A DNA stretch of 64,000 nt from Pontibacter lucknowensis (GTDB lineage Bacteria; Bacteroidota; Bacteroidia; Cytophagales; Hymenobacteraceae): contig NZ_FTNM01000001.1 in NCBI RefSeq assembly GCF_900156415.1, positions 248,001-312,000 of the forward strand, given 5' to 3'. Below are positions 28,190-36,701 of this stretch, in pieces. How positions within the stretch are numbered: the stretch's first letter is position 1; every line of letters begins with the position of its first letter. The notes under the pieces were generated by a model, which searched no databases, was not told the DNA's origin, and saw only the letters and a list, made by a program, of their open reading frames with translations. The translations under genes and the position numbers were made by a program.

Positions 28190-28496
28190 GGGGTTTAGTT
28201 AGTGATTGAGTGGTTGAGTGATTTAGTGAGTTAGAAAGTTAGCTTTTGGCATAAGTCAAGTAGCTTCGTCGCTGCTTATGCCCTCGCTCGCGTCCCGCGA
28301 GTGTGAGCTATCCAGCGGACTCTGGCCGCAAATTTGTGCCTCCAGGCACAGGTGGCGAGACGCCACCCAATTCCTCACACTCGCGGGACGCGAGCGAGGG
28401 CTGGGAAGCCAGCAAACTGCCGAATGGCTGACCGATGGTATTCCCACCGAATCAACCATCCAACAATTTACCAATTCTACAATTAACAATTCAACC
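28190..28496. other. 307-bp intergenic gap with repeat elements
   Basis: No gene is seen. The gap holds a low-complexity GAGTGATTGAG-type stretch (about 28198-28235), a GGCATAAG/CTTATGCC inverted pair (28248-28255, 28275-28282) and a nested inverted-repeat cassette (28281-28400). A 90-codon minus-strand reading frame across it is explained by the GC-rich repeat arms. Confidence 0.7.
28281..28400. repeat. Nested inverted-repeat cassette with 27-bp perfect arms
   Basis: Arms at 28281-28307 and 28374-28400 are perfect reverse complements over 27 bp (left arm begins CCCTCGCTCGCG). Between them are two smaller perfect hairpins: TGTGCC/GGCACA (28335-28350) and GGTGGCG/CGCCACC (28351-28367). The whole can fold as a cruciform or a multi-hairpin RNA. 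It resembles a REP/MITE-type intergenic element. No transposase gene or clear target-site duplication was seen. Confidence 0.8.
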
Positions 28497-30188
28497 TTAA
28501 TGCCCGGCCACTGCCTCTCCGGCACCACGTGGGATGCGGATGTCTTCGATCAGCTCCTGAATGTGGGCTGGCGGGGCTGGGGTGAAGCGTGACACGATGA
28601 ATGACACGATGAAGTTCACGATCATACCTACCGTGCCTATACCTTCCGGAGAGATCTCCATGAACCAGTTCTCTGGCAGGTTAGCGGCCGGGTTGATAAA
28701 TTTGAAGTAGGAGATGTAGCTGATCGTAAACAACAGACCGGAAATCATTCCCCAAATGGCGCCTTGCTTGTTCATGCGTTTTGAGAAGATACCCATGATG
28801 ATCACCGGGAAGAACGATGCCGCTGCCAGACCGAAGGCGAAGGCCACCACCTCGGCCACGAAGCCTGGCGGGTTGATACCGAAATAGCCTGCGATTACAA
28901 CCGCAAAAGTTGCCGCGATACGGGCCGCAATCAGCTCTTGCTTTTCGGATATACCTGTCATCACAGATTTCTTAAGTAAGTCGTGGGCGATAGATGTGGA
29001 GATTACGAGCAAGAGACCTGCCGCCGTGGAAAGGGCCGCTGCCAGACCACCCGCCGCTACCAGGGCAATCACCCAGTTTGGAAGCTGTGCAATTTCCGGG
29101 TTGGCCAGTACCATGATGTCTTTGTCGATCTTGAGTTCGTTCACGGCCGGGTCTTTCACATACTGAATGCGACCATCGCCATTTTTATCGTCCACGCCAA
29201 TCAGACCTGTTTTCTCCCAGTTGTTTACCCACTGCGGCATGCTCGCAATCGGCTGGTTACTGGTAGTCTGCAGCATGTTATACATACCGAAAGCACCTAC
29301 AGCAGGAGCAGCAGTATACAGAATGGCAATGAACACCAGTGCATAACCCGCCGACTTACGGGCATCTTTTACTTTAGGAACGGTGAAGAAACGCACAATT
29401 ACGTGTGGCAGACCGGCGGTGCCTACCATCAGGGCAGCAGTGATGAAGAACACGTCTATCGTTGCTTTGCTGCCGTCGGTATAGGCTGTGAACCCAAGCT
29501 CAGGGAGCAAACCGTCGAGTTTATCCAACAGGTAGGTGCCATCGGCCAATGTGCCACCCAAGCCAAGCTGCGGAATCGGGTTGCCGGTCAGCATCATCGA
29601 GATAAAGATAGCCGGTACCATGTAGGCAAATATCAGCACGCAGTACTGCGCCACCTGGGTATAGGTGATGCCTTTCATACCGCCAAGCACAGCATAGAAA
29701 AGCACGATGATCATACCGATGATCACACCCGTTTCGATCTGCACTTCCAGGAAGCGGGAGAACACGATACCCACGCCGCGCATCTGACCGGCCACGTAGG
29801 TAAATGACACGAAAATAGCGCAGACTACCGCCACCAGTCGGGCGGTTTTGGAGTAGTAGCGGTCGCCCACGAAATCAGGCACGGTGAACTTACCGAACTT
29901 GCGCAGGTATGGCGCCAGCAAGAGAGCCAGCAACACATAACCGCCCGTCCAGCCCATCAGGTATACCGAGCCGTCGTAGCCCATAAACGAGATCAGACCG
30001 GCCATGGAGATGAACGAGGCGGCCGACATCCAGTCAGCGGCCGTTGCCATGCCGTTGGCTAGCGGCGAAACGCCACCACCTGCCACGTAAAATTCTTTTG
30101 TAGAGCCGGCACGCGACCAGATGGCGATACCAATATACAGGGCGAACGTGAGGCCCACGATGATGTATGTCCAGGTTAAGATATCCAT
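28497..30188 (-). CDS. actP: Sodium/solute symporter, acetate permease-like
   Basis: 563 residues with about 13 membrane segments. SLC5/SSS family; ActP-type features include the opening ILTWTYIIVGLTFALYIGIA, GSTKEFYVAGGGVSP, MATAADWMSAASFISMAGL and VDFVGDRYYSKTARL-type sequence. It carries acetate or another short monocarboxylate into the cell with Na+. The DUF4212 small subunit gene lies 26 bases upstream and a porin gene before that, the arrangement known for the VC_2705 type of SSS transporter. A soluble loop (about 290-360) is longer than in E. coli ActP. Exact substrate is inferred from acs and prpE downstream. Confidence 0.92.
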   Translation of the reverse strand: MDILTWTYIIVGLTFALYIGIAIWSRAGSTKEFYVAGGGVSPLANGMATAADWMSAASFISMAGLISFMGYDGSVYLMGWTGGYVLLALLLAPYLRKFGKFTVPDFVGDRYYSKTARLVAVVCAIFVSFTYVAGQMRGVGIVFSRFLEVQIETGVIIGMIIVLFYAVLGGMKGITYTQVAQYCVLIFAYMVPAIFISMMLTGNPIPQLGLGGTLADGTYLLDKLDGLLPELGFTAYTDGSKATIDVFFITAALMVGTAGLPHVIVRFFTVPKVKDARKSAGYALVFIAILYTAAPAVGAFGMYNMLQTTSNQPIASMPQWVNNWEKTGLIGVDDKNGDGRIQYVKDPAVNELKIDKDIMVLANPEIAQLPNWVIALVAAGGLAAALSTAAGLLLVISTSIAHDLLKKSVMTGISEKQELIAARIAATFAVVIAGYFGINPPGFVAEVVAFAFGLAAASFFPVIIMGIFSKRMNKQGAIWGMISGLLFTISYISYFKFINPAANLPENWFMEISPEGIGTVGMIVNFIVSFIVSRFTPAPPAHIQELIEDIRIPRGAGEAVAGH

Positions 30189-30214
30189 TGTCTTAGCTAT
30201 TGTATGGTGGGAGA

Positions 30215-30478
30215 TTAGTCTTCGTGCACGTCAAACTCGCGGTCCAGTCTGTTCATCAGCCATACATAGATGAAGATGATGACCACAAACACATAGATGG
30301 AGCCTTGCTGCGCAAACCAGAAACCGAGTTTAAAGCCCCCAAGGCGGAACTGGTTAAGCTCGTCGACCAGCAAAATGCCGAATAGGTATGAAACAGCGAA
30401 CCAAAGGCCCAATAGCGTCAGCAGTATCCGGACGTTGCGCTGCCAGTACTCCTGCATTCTGTTCTTGTTATTTTCCAT
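30215..30478 (-). CDS. DUF4212 symporter small subunit
   Basis: 87 residues. Opens with MQEYWQRNVRILLTLLGLWF and has two membrane segments separated by LNQFRLGGFKLGFWFAQQGS, the DUF4212 pattern. Ends with LMNRLDREFDVHED. Family knowledge: DUF4212 proteins are nearly always encoded just before an SSS symporter and are thought to be its small subunit in the inner membrane. Gene order here (porin, this gene, actP) fits. Confidence 0.93.
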   Translation of the reverse strand: MENNKNRMQEYWQRNVRILLTLLGLWFAVSYLFGILLVDELNQFRLGGFKLGFWFAQQGSIYVFVVIIFIYVWLMNRLDREFDVHED

Positions 30479-30507
30479 GGGTATATAGTTTAGTTTTTTT
30501 AAGGTTC

Positions 30508-31848
30508 TTACAGGTAAATCATGGCCTGCAGCGTGATTTCCGGACGGTACTTCAGGTTATTCGGGTTGGTAAAATCCGGACGGTTGCGGTAGTTGAGCGT
30601 AAGTTTGGAGTGATGTCCTTCAAGCAAGAGGTTCGCGCCAAGGTCAAGCACTTTCACAGGCACTTTTTCGCCCCGGCTGTTCTGCACGCCATCCAGACTG
30701 CCGTAGCTATAGGCGGCATAGGGCTGTAGACGGGCTTTTTCAGTTATTAAGTCTTTGGGCAGTAAGTAGCCTACCTGACCGTACAGGATGTCGCCTGTGC
30801 CGATGGTCGGGAATGCATTACCGCGCAGGCCACCGCCACCCTGTGCTGGGTTCATGATGCCGATGTTGCGCACGTTGTCTCTGCCGAAATCGTAGTTGTA
30901 GTACACGCCATAGGCTGTCAGAGCGGTATTTTGTTCGGTATTGAGCGGTAGGTCCAGAAAGGCATCTACGCCAAACAGGTTGATGTTTTCTTTTTCTACA
31001 ATAAATCCGTTGATGGTATTCTGCTCACGCCACATGCCATCTTTGTTGTGCATGAAGCCGGCACCGATGTTAAACACACGCTTGGTGCCCAAATACGTGC
31101 CTACCATGAACGGCAACAGGTTAGACTCCTGGTCCAGGAACTGCCAGTTGAAATAGCCCTGGTATACCTTGTTGTTGTTCTGCGGATTGTAATTGGCTGC
31201 CGGCCCGATCGCCTCTGCCGTATTGGTCAGAAAGGGGTCGTTGACGGCCACACGGTAATCCAGTTTGCCGAGTTTACCTTTGGCATACACGCCCAGCATA
31301 CGGGCGAACTGGTCAGCGGCATCAATGGTGGCCCAGTTGAAGATAGGCGCATCGATGGTCATGAAGTTGAGGGTGCTGGCATTTGACATCCGCGAGATGC
31401 CGTTCCAGTAATGCAGACCCGCCCCGATTGAAAGCGCCTTGTCGAACACCTTGTATTCCGTCCAGGCATCGTGAATAAAGATCTGCGGCTTCTTACCATC
31501 CAACGCTGGGTTCACGCCGCCGCTGATCGCATTCTGGTTGTTAATACCAAAGTGTAACAACACCAGAAAACGCGGTGAGATCTGGGAGTAGGTAAGGAAG
31601 CGGGAACGGCGCAAACCAAAGTCCAGGGTATTATCAACCGGTTCGCCATTGCGAATGGTACCCGAGTTGTGCTCGTTATACCTGACCCATACCTGATGCC
31701 AAGTGATGAAGCGGATGTACTTAGATCCGTCTTCGTTAATAGGCAGCTTGATACCAGCGCCATACTCTGTGGAGCCCTGTGCAGACGCACTCCTCCCGAC
31801 ACAGCAAAGCACCAGCCCTGCTGCTACATATAGTAACAGTTTTTTCAT
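30508..31848 (-). CDS. Outer membrane porin-like beta-barrel
   Basis: 446 residues with a signal peptide ending ASAQG. The rest alternates polar and hydrophobic residues in beta strands (YIRFITWHQVWVRYNEH, FGLRRSRFLTYSQISPRFLV, ALTAYGVYYNYDFGRD, KLTLNYRNRPDF) and ends in an aromatic strand (PEITLQAMIYL). It looks like a phosphate-selective-type or carboxylate porin. It is the first gene of the porin-DUF4212-symporter set, so it probably brings short organic acids into the periplasm. Exact family and substrate are inference. Confidence 0.82.
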   Translation of the reverse strand: MKKLLLYVAAGLVLCCVGRSASAQGSTEYGAGIKLPINEDGSKYIRFITWHQVWVRYNEHNSGTIRNGEPVDNTLDFGLRRSRFLTYSQISPRFLVLLHFGINNQNAISGGVNPALDGKKPQIFIHDAWTEYKVFDKALSIGAGLHYWNGISRMSNASTLNFMTIDAPIFNWATIDAADQFARMLGVYAKGKLGKLDYRVAVNDPFLTNTAEAIGPAANYNPQNNNKVYQGYFNWQFLDQESNLLPFMVGTYLGTKRVFNIGAGFMHNKDGMWREQNTINGFIVEKENINLFGVDAFLDLPLNTEQNTALTAYGVYYNYDFGRDNVRNIGIMNPAQGGGGLRGNAFPTIGTGDILYGQVGYLLPKDLITEKARLQPYAAYSYGSLDGVQNSRGEKVPVKVLDLGANLLLEGHHSKLTLNYRNRPDFTNPNNLKYRPEITLQAMIYL

Positions 31849-31968
31849 TTGGAATACTAAATGTTAAGGTGAAGAGAGGTCAGCTGTTTCCCCGAATTCT
31901 TTATCTATTTTAAGGAAGATTTATGAAAAAGGGTAAAGAGGTGTATATATTTGGTAAGTTGATATACA

Positions 31969-32388
31969 TTAGTCTTTAAACCGCTTCCACTTGATCATCA
32001 TGTACTTGTCACCAAGCTCGGTGATCATCATACCGGCGCCTTTCAGGTTAGCGCTGTTTTTCATGTGCTCCACCAGTTCAGCATGGTTCAGAATCTTGTA
32101 GGTGGGATGATATTCTGTTTGCTCCGGGGCCTTGATCTTGTACTTGCGCACCCAGTTCATGATAGAAACGTGGCTTACGCCCAGAATGCGCTCAATCTCA
32201 CGGTAGCTTATACCTTCAATGTAGAGTTGCAGCGCTTTGGTGACATAGTAGCTGTCTATGCCCTTCCCGAGCTTGTTCACGGTGAAATAATAACCACACT
32301 TCTTGCAGCGGTAGCGCTGTCGATCATTGATGATGCCACTTTTTACGACTTCCAAAGCATTACATTTCGGGCAGATCGGGTTTTTCAT
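31969..32388 (-). CDS. IS1 InsA-like zinc-ribbon/HTH protein, possible regulator
   Basis: 139 residues from the ATG at 32388; a frame extension to 32433 runs through the tandem repeat and is rejected. The N-terminus is a four-Cys zinc ribbon (CPKC near residue 5, CKKC near 28) as in IS1 InsA. A resolvase-like helix-turn-helix follows (YIEGISYREIERILGVSHVS) with IMNWVRKYK, then a C-terminal region unlike a DDE transposase. No inverted repeats or catalytic partner lie nearby, so it is probably a domesticated, stand-alone DNA-binding protein. It sits upstream of the porin operon on the same strand, making it a candidate local regulator. Confidence 0.8.
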   Translation of the reverse strand: MKNPICPKCNALEVVKSGIINDRQRYRCKKCGYYFTVNKLGKGIDSYYVTKALQLYIEGISYREIERILGVSHVSIMNWVRKYKIKAPEQTEYHPTYKILNHAELVEHMKNSANLKGAGMMITELGDKYMMIKWKRFKD

Positions 32389-32414
32389 AACAGCCTCAGG
32401 TATAGCTAAAAAAT

Positions 32415-32452
32415 AACTATACCAATTTAGCATAACTATAACAAATTAGCAA
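32415..32452 (-). promoter_or_regulatory. 19-bp tandem direct repeat upstream of the zinc-ribbon/HTH gene
   Basis: Two adjacent 19-bp units, AACTATACCAATTTAGCAT (32415-32433) and AACTATAACAAATTAGCAA (32434-32452), match at 16 of 19 positions. They begin 26 bases upstream of the ATG at 32388. Adjacent direct repeats of about two helical turns are typical of an operator bound by two protein copies, so autoregulation by the encoded DNA-binding protein is plausible. Confidence 0.5.
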
Positions 32453-32540
32453 TAATGCTTTAGAAACTATTTTTATCAGTATCAGCAGGTTATGCGTGTA
32501 TAAACATCAGTCGGTTTCTATACCTCAGTGTTATTGACGA

Positions 32541-32566
32541 AAAAGCCCTGCCACATGGGCAGGGCT
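32541..32566 (-). terminator. Terminator downstream of the SDR gene
   Basis: On the minus strand AGCCCTGCC, loop, GGCAGGGCT (stem 32544-32552 with 32558-32566) is followed by a run of T (complement of 32539-32543). A good rho-independent terminator for the gene ending at 32599. Confidence 0.88.
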
Positions 32567-32598
32567 CTAGCATCGTGTATGTAAACGATGTACCAAAA

Positions 32599-33327
32599 CT
32601 ACATGTCCCGCACGGACACAATTACTTCATCAAATTTATCGGTATTGTTCAGAAACCAGGCAATTTTGCTTCCCACTTCTTCTGGGGAGGCCAGTTCACC
32701 TTGTTCCTTGTAATCTCTAAACCGCTGCACATTGCTAAACTTAGCAGCATCGCTCTCCCGGATGTGTTCCTGCATAGCGGTGTCCACCACACCCGGCGAC
32801 AGGGCGTATACCCGCACGTCTGAAGCCCGCACATGCTGCTCCTGCTGTATCGTCTGCGACAGCATGTCAATGGCAGCCTTAGAGGCGCAATAACTCGCCC
32901 AACCATCTATCGGATATTTGCCTGCTCCGGAGCTGATATTCACGATCACTTTCGGAATCTGTAGCGACTGGTATACCTGCAGGAAGGTATTCATCAGCAT
33001 GGCCGGCACGATCACGTTCACATCGAACACAAACTCGAAACGCTCGTTCGGCATTCCTTCCCCCACATAACCTATGTCACCCAGCACGCCCGCATTGTTG
33101 ATCAATACAAGCCGTTCGGCATCTTTAAATGGTACAAACACCTTATGCAGGTTATGCTCCACGGCAGGTATATCCGAGAAGTCGAGCGGCTGGTGGCGGT
33201 AGTTCTTGTGCTGGATGGTGCTATTGCGGCAAACGCCAATCACAAAATTGTTCTCGTCCTGCAGCAGTTCCTCGGCGATGGCCTTGCCTATACCTTTGCT
33301 CGTTCCGGTGATGATGTAGTAGTTCAT
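32599..33327 (-). CDS. Short-chain dehydrogenase/reductase, sepiapterin reductase-like
   Basis: 242 residues. Classical SDR: cofactor motif TGTSKGIG near the N-terminus, NNAGVLG, catalytic Ser in NISSGAGKYP and the YCASK Tyr-Lys pair. The TGTSKGIGKA opening and general layout resemble bacterial sepiapterin or benzil reductases, so NADPH is the likely cofactor. It stands alone between its own terminator and a small hypothetical gene. Substrate unknown. Confidence 0.9.
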   Translation of the reverse strand: MNYYIITGTSKGIGKAIAEELLQDENNFVIGVCRNSTIQHKNYRHQPLDFSDIPAVEHNLHKVFVPFKDAERLVLINNAGVLGDIGYVGEGMPNERFEFVFDVNVIVPAMLMNTFLQVYQSLQIPKVIVNISSGAGKYPIDGWASYCASKAAIDMLSQTIQQEQHVRASDVRVYALSPGVVDTAMQEHIRESDAAKFSNVQRFRDYKEQGELASPEEVGSKIAWFLNNTDKFDEVIVSVRDM

Positions 33328-33387
33328 GGGAGTTTAGGGGTTAACAGTGACTCTTCAGATTACGGATAGGGCTTGGGTGGGGATACT

Positions 33388-33816
33388 TTAATTCGGGTAC
33401 TGCTCCCGATGCATCTCCCTATAAAGGCTCTCTATTGTATTTTGGCCGATTCTCTCGGATAACAGGCTATCCATTTTGAGGTTGTAGCAACTGAAGTAAG
33501 GGTATCCCAAATCACCTGTATAGATAGTTTCGATCCCATATTCCTCCTCTATTTGCCTGTAAAATGTATAAGGAAATCTATTTTGATCCATTTCGAGACC
33601 GCTTGGGAAATACATTTTGACAGCACCTTTTGCGTAGTCTGCTTCTGCCTTCGCGGCGGCCGACTCACAGCTATCCATAATTTTATAGAATAGTCTTAAT
33701 TCCTTTAGATGTTTCGAAGTGGACATATCTAACAGGAGAAAGTAGGACAAAACAGTACCCAAAACCAAAAAAAGTGTCAGGACAGCTGCAAGCTGAGCAA
33801 ATTGGGTTCTTTTCAT
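33388..33816 (-). CDS. Hypothetical membrane-anchored protein
   Basis: 142 residues. One N-terminal hydrophobic segment (LAAVLTLFLVLGTVLSYFLL) is followed by a soluble domain of about 115 residues with two cysteines (DSCESAA, YFSCYNLK) and several aromatic residues. The N-terminus MKRTQF and a single segment suggest an inner-membrane anchor with an exported domain. I do not recognise the family. Its base composition is more AT-rich than its neighbours. Confidence 0.65.
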   Translation of the reverse strand: MKRTQFAQLAAVLTLFLVLGTVLSYFLLLDMSTSKHLKELRLFYKIMDSCESAAAKAEADYAKGAVKMYFPSGLEMDQNRFPYTFYRQIEEEYGIETIYTGDLGYPYFSCYNLKMDSLLSERIGQNTIESLYREMHREQYPN

Positions 33817-33860
33817 ACATCAATCGCTTTACTGAATATAGCGAACTCGCTTTAAACAAA

Positions 33861-33898
33861 AAAGCTGGCGCCTCTGCTTTTACAGAAACGCCAGCTTT
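33861..33898. terminator. Hairpin downstream of hslU operon
   Basis: AAAGCTGGCG (33861-33870) pairs with CGCCAGCTTT (33889-33898) around an 18-nt loop. On the minus strand it is followed by a T-run (complement of AAACAAAAA at 33855-33862), so it can end minus-strand transcription coming from hslU. Confidence 0.75.
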
Positions 33899-34020
33899 CG
33901 CGAGTGCTAAAGCAATCTTAATATAAGAGGCATAGAAAATCTTGTTGTGCCTGCCACCTCCAAAAGCCTGTGCATGAATCGGAAAGGTCGCGACCCGATA
34001 CCATCAACTTAAGCCGTATT

Positions 34021-34102
34021 TGTCATTTCGACCGAAGGGAGAAATCTGAAATATTGCTCAGGCTCTGATAGAATCCAGATCTCTCCTTTCGTCGAGATGA
34101 CA
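34021..34102. repeat. REP-like imperfect inverted repeat
   Basis: The left arm starts TGTCATTTCGACCGAAGGGA (34021) and the right arm ends TCGTCGAGATGACA (34102); the arms (34021-34047 and 34077-34102) are near-complementary with a few mismatches. From general knowledge, TGTCATTTCGAC-type palindromes recur between genes in many Bacteroidota genomes. Confidence 0.7.
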
Positions 34103-34199
34103 GGTTGGAGGAGATATTCAAAACGTTAACGAGATTAGGTCACACCCTGTCCCTACAAAGCTATACATAGTAATTCCTAAACTCTCAAACTCCTCAACT

Positions 34200-35594
34200 C
34201 TAAAGAATATACTGACTCAAGTCGCGGTTCTTCACCATATCCGACAGTCTTTCGAGCACCATCTCGCGGTTTACCACAATGTGGGCGTTGGCACCGATCT
34301 TATCCGGCACGTCGAAGAGGATGTCGTTGAGCAGACGACTCATAACGGTATGCAGACGACGGGCACCGATATTCTCTACCTCTGAGTTTACCTCGTAGGC
34401 AATGTTGGCGATTTCATCTAATGCTTCGTCAGCAAAGCTGAGCTCTACGTCCTCCGCTTTCAGAAGCGCTTCATACTGCTTGGTCAGTGCATTCTTCGGG
34501 AACTTCAGGATCTGGTAGAAGTCGTCCTTGGTGAGGCTCTGCAGCTCCACACGAATCGGGAAACGACCCTGCAACTCAGGTATAAGGTCCGACGGTTTGG
34601 CCACATGGAAAGCACCGGCAGCGATGAAAAGGATATGATCTGTGTTGATCACACCATACTTGGTGTTCACGGTAGAGCCTTCTACAATTGGCAGTAGGTC
34701 ACGCTGCACACCTTCGCGGCTCACATCCGGACCGCTGCCTTTGCTACTCGAGCTAGCCACTTTGTCAATCTCGTCGATGAAGATTACGCCAGAGTTTTCC
34801 GCTTTGAAGATCGCTTCTTCCTTCACCTCGTCCATGTCGATAAGCTTAGCTGCTTCCTCATCCAGCAAGATCTTACGAGCCTCGGCAATGGTTACCTTGC
34901 GCTTCTTGGTCTTCTTGGGCATCATGCCGCTGATCATCTCCTGGATGTTCATCATGGAAGCCTCGTCCATACCTGGCCCCATCGCACCTATACCTGGCAT
35001 GGCGCTCTGCTGAATGCGGATCTCGATCTTACGGTCTTCGAGTTCGCCGTTGCGGATTTTCTCTCTGAATTTCTCACGGGTGCGCTCGTTCAGTTCATAG
35101 TCATTGTCGGGCATGCCGTTTGACTCGGAGGTACTCGAGAAGCTTGGCGTAGCACGGCCACCTTGTATTGGAGGAATCAGTGCATCGAGGATAATATCTT
35201 CAACGGCCTCGGCTGCTTTCTGCTTCACCTCTTCCTTTTTCCTGGTCTTCACCATGTTCACCGACTGTTCTACCAGGTCACGCACCATGCTCTCTACGTC
35301 GCGGCCCACATAGCCTACTTCCGTGAATTTTGAAGCTTCCACTTTGGTGAATGGTGCATCCGCAATCTTGGCCAGACGACGGGCGATCTCGGTTTTACCT
35401 ACACCCGTTGCACCGATCATCAGGATATTGTTGGGCACAATCTCGCGACGGATATTCTCGTCAGCGTTCATACGGCGCCAACGGTTACGCAGCGCAATGG
35501 CCACATTTCGTTTAGCGTCTTTCTGCCCGATGATATATTTATCCAGCTCCTCAACAATCTGGGCTGGTGTTAAATGCTCTATTGAATCTAACAT
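34200..35594 (-). CDS. hslU: ATP-dependent protease ATPase subunit HslU
   Basis: 464 residues, normal HslU (ClpY) length. AAA+ unfoldase that feeds proteins to the HslV peptidase. Visible are the opening LTPAQIVEELDKYIIGQKDA, Walker A GATGVGKTE, Walker B IFIDEID, the GYVGRDVES pore loop, an I-domain of about 130 residues (about 110-240) rich in charged residues, and the C-terminal SQYIL used to dock HslV. No hslV lies in the window. It is the last gene of a lon-porQ-hslU run. Confidence 0.96.
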   Translation of the reverse strand: MLDSIEHLTPAQIVEELDKYIIGQKDAKRNVAIALRNRWRRMNADENIRREIVPNNILMIGATGVGKTEIARRLAKIADAPFTKVEASKFTEVGYVGRDVESMVRDLVEQSVNMVKTRKKEEVKQKAAEAVEDIILDALIPPIQGGRATPSFSSTSESNGMPDNDYELNERTREKFREKIRNGELEDRKIEIRIQQSAMPGIGAMGPGMDEASMMNIQEMISGMMPKKTKKRKVTIAEARKILLDEEAAKLIDMDEVKEEAIFKAENSGVIFIDEIDKVASSSSKGSGPDVSREGVQRDLLPIVEGSTVNTKYGVINTDHILFIAAGAFHVAKPSDLIPELQGRFPIRVELQSLTKDDFYQILKFPKNALTKQYEALLKAEDVELSFADEALDEIANIAYEVNSEVENIGARRLHTVMSRLLNDILFDVPDKIGANAHIVVNREMVLERLSDMVKNRDLSQYIL

Positions 35595-35648
35595 GTTCTA
35601 TACTTAAAATTTATAAAACTGGCAGCTGAACACATAGTACCAACTGCC

Positions 35649-36698
35649 TTAATCTTTACTCTTACGTTTCAGAAAGGTGCCTGTATCAGTGCTGAGCGTA
35701 ATATAATGCGTGCCGCCCGACGGATGAAAAAAGGCGCTTCCGTAATTCAACTCGAAGGCCCGAACCCGTAGCATAGCTCCTACTGAGAAGCCGGCACCTC
35801 CAGCATTGCTGTCAAGCCGAAGCTCTTTGCGCCGCAAATGGTTATACCCGGCCCGCACCTGAAAGTTTTTGCTGAATATGAACTCTGTGCCTACCACAAA
35901 ATGCCGTGCAATCTGGTCACCGACCTTTTTCTCCTCCTCCACCTCGTTGCCATTGGCGTCAAGTCGACCTGTAGCGTTAGGGTCCAGGTATACAACGTCA
36001 AACTTGTACAGGTGGTGTGCGGTGAGCGACAAACGAACCGGCATGTGCTCCGGTTTATAGCTGGCACCTAGCTGCACGTCAAAAGGCATCGCCTGCCGGT
36101 CGACTCCTGTGAAGGGGCGCACCTGGTAACCGATATTCTTAAAGGCCATTCCTATGCTCAGGTCGTGCTCGGGGTGCTGAAAAGCGCCGCCCACATCGGC
36201 CAGTATACCTACCGCCTTATCGCCTGCCATACTAGAGACAGCTACTTTGGCGGTAGCGCCCACTGTAAAAGCCTCCGCCTGCCGCGAGTGACTTATGCCC
36301 AGGGTATAGTCGTTGACCGAAAAGCTGCCTTCTTCCATACCCGTGTGATCGCGTTGCACAAAATCACCATAGTTCAGGTAATTCAGACTCGCAGCCCAGC
36401 GGCCATACCTGCTTGTGTTGAAGGCATAAGCCAGGTTACTCTGCTTGATGTCCGCCAGGTAGCCCACATAGCTCAGGGATAGCTGACGGTCCATGGCTTC
36501 GTTCAGTAAAGCGGGATTCGAAGCCACCATGTTCACATCATGCCCCGGCGCACTCACGTTCACACCGCCTAAGGCTGCCACCCGCGCATTACCGGGCAAT
36601 TGCAAAAAAGGAAACCCGCGCTGCCCACCTACCTGCGCCCAACCACTGAGCGGAAAGCCCAGGAGCACAGCAAGTAAAAAGGCAGCGGCCAGCTTCAT
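35649..36698 (-). CDS. porQ: Type IX secretion system protein PorQ
   Basis: 349 residues. A signal peptide ends near SGWAQ. The mature part is a PorV/PorQ-type outer membrane beta-barrel: FPFLQLPGNARVAALGGVNV near the start is characteristic, followed by regular beta strands and a C-terminal FELNYGSAFF strand. Family knowledge: PorQ works with PorU, PorV and PorZ at the cell surface to attach T9SS cargo. It lies 3 bases after the lon stop and 54 bases before hslU. A T9SS cargo candidate (52911) and a PorE-like protein (39415) lie elsewhere in the window. Confidence 0.85.
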   Translation of the reverse strand: MKLAAAFLLAVLLGFPLSGWAQVGGQRGFPFLQLPGNARVAALGGVNVSAPGHDVNMVASNPALLNEAMDRQLSLSYVGYLADIKQSNLAYAFNTSRYGRWAASLNYLNYGDFVQRDHTGMEEGSFSVNDYTLGISHSRQAEAFTVGATAKVAVSSMAGDKAVGILADVGGAFQHPEHDLSIGMAFKNIGYQVRPFTGVDRQAMPFDVQLGASYKPEHMPVRLSLTAHHLYKFDVVYLDPNATGRLDANGNEVEEEKKVGDQIARHFVVGTEFIFSKNFQVRAGYNHLRRKELRLDSNAGGAGFSVGAMLRVRAFELNYGSAFFHPSGGTHYITLSTDTGTFLKRKSKD

Positions 36699-36701
36699 GA
36701 C

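Larger units (their letters stand above)
33817..34199. other. 383-bp intergenic gap before hslU
   Basis: No gene is seen. It contains the hairpin at 33861-33898, the GGTCGCGACC palindrome at 33986-33995 and a Bacteroidota REP-like inverted repeat at 34021-34102. Confidence 0.7.

Noticed and set aside
28256..28528. 90-residue frame over the palindrome cassette
   Set aside because: Created by GC-rich inverted arms.
31969..32388. Active IS1-type transposon
   Set aside because: Only an InsA-like part; no InsB, no terminal inverted repeats or target duplication seen.
34200..35594. hslU operon expected to include hslV
   Set aside because: No hslV-like frame in the flanks; probably encoded elsewhere.
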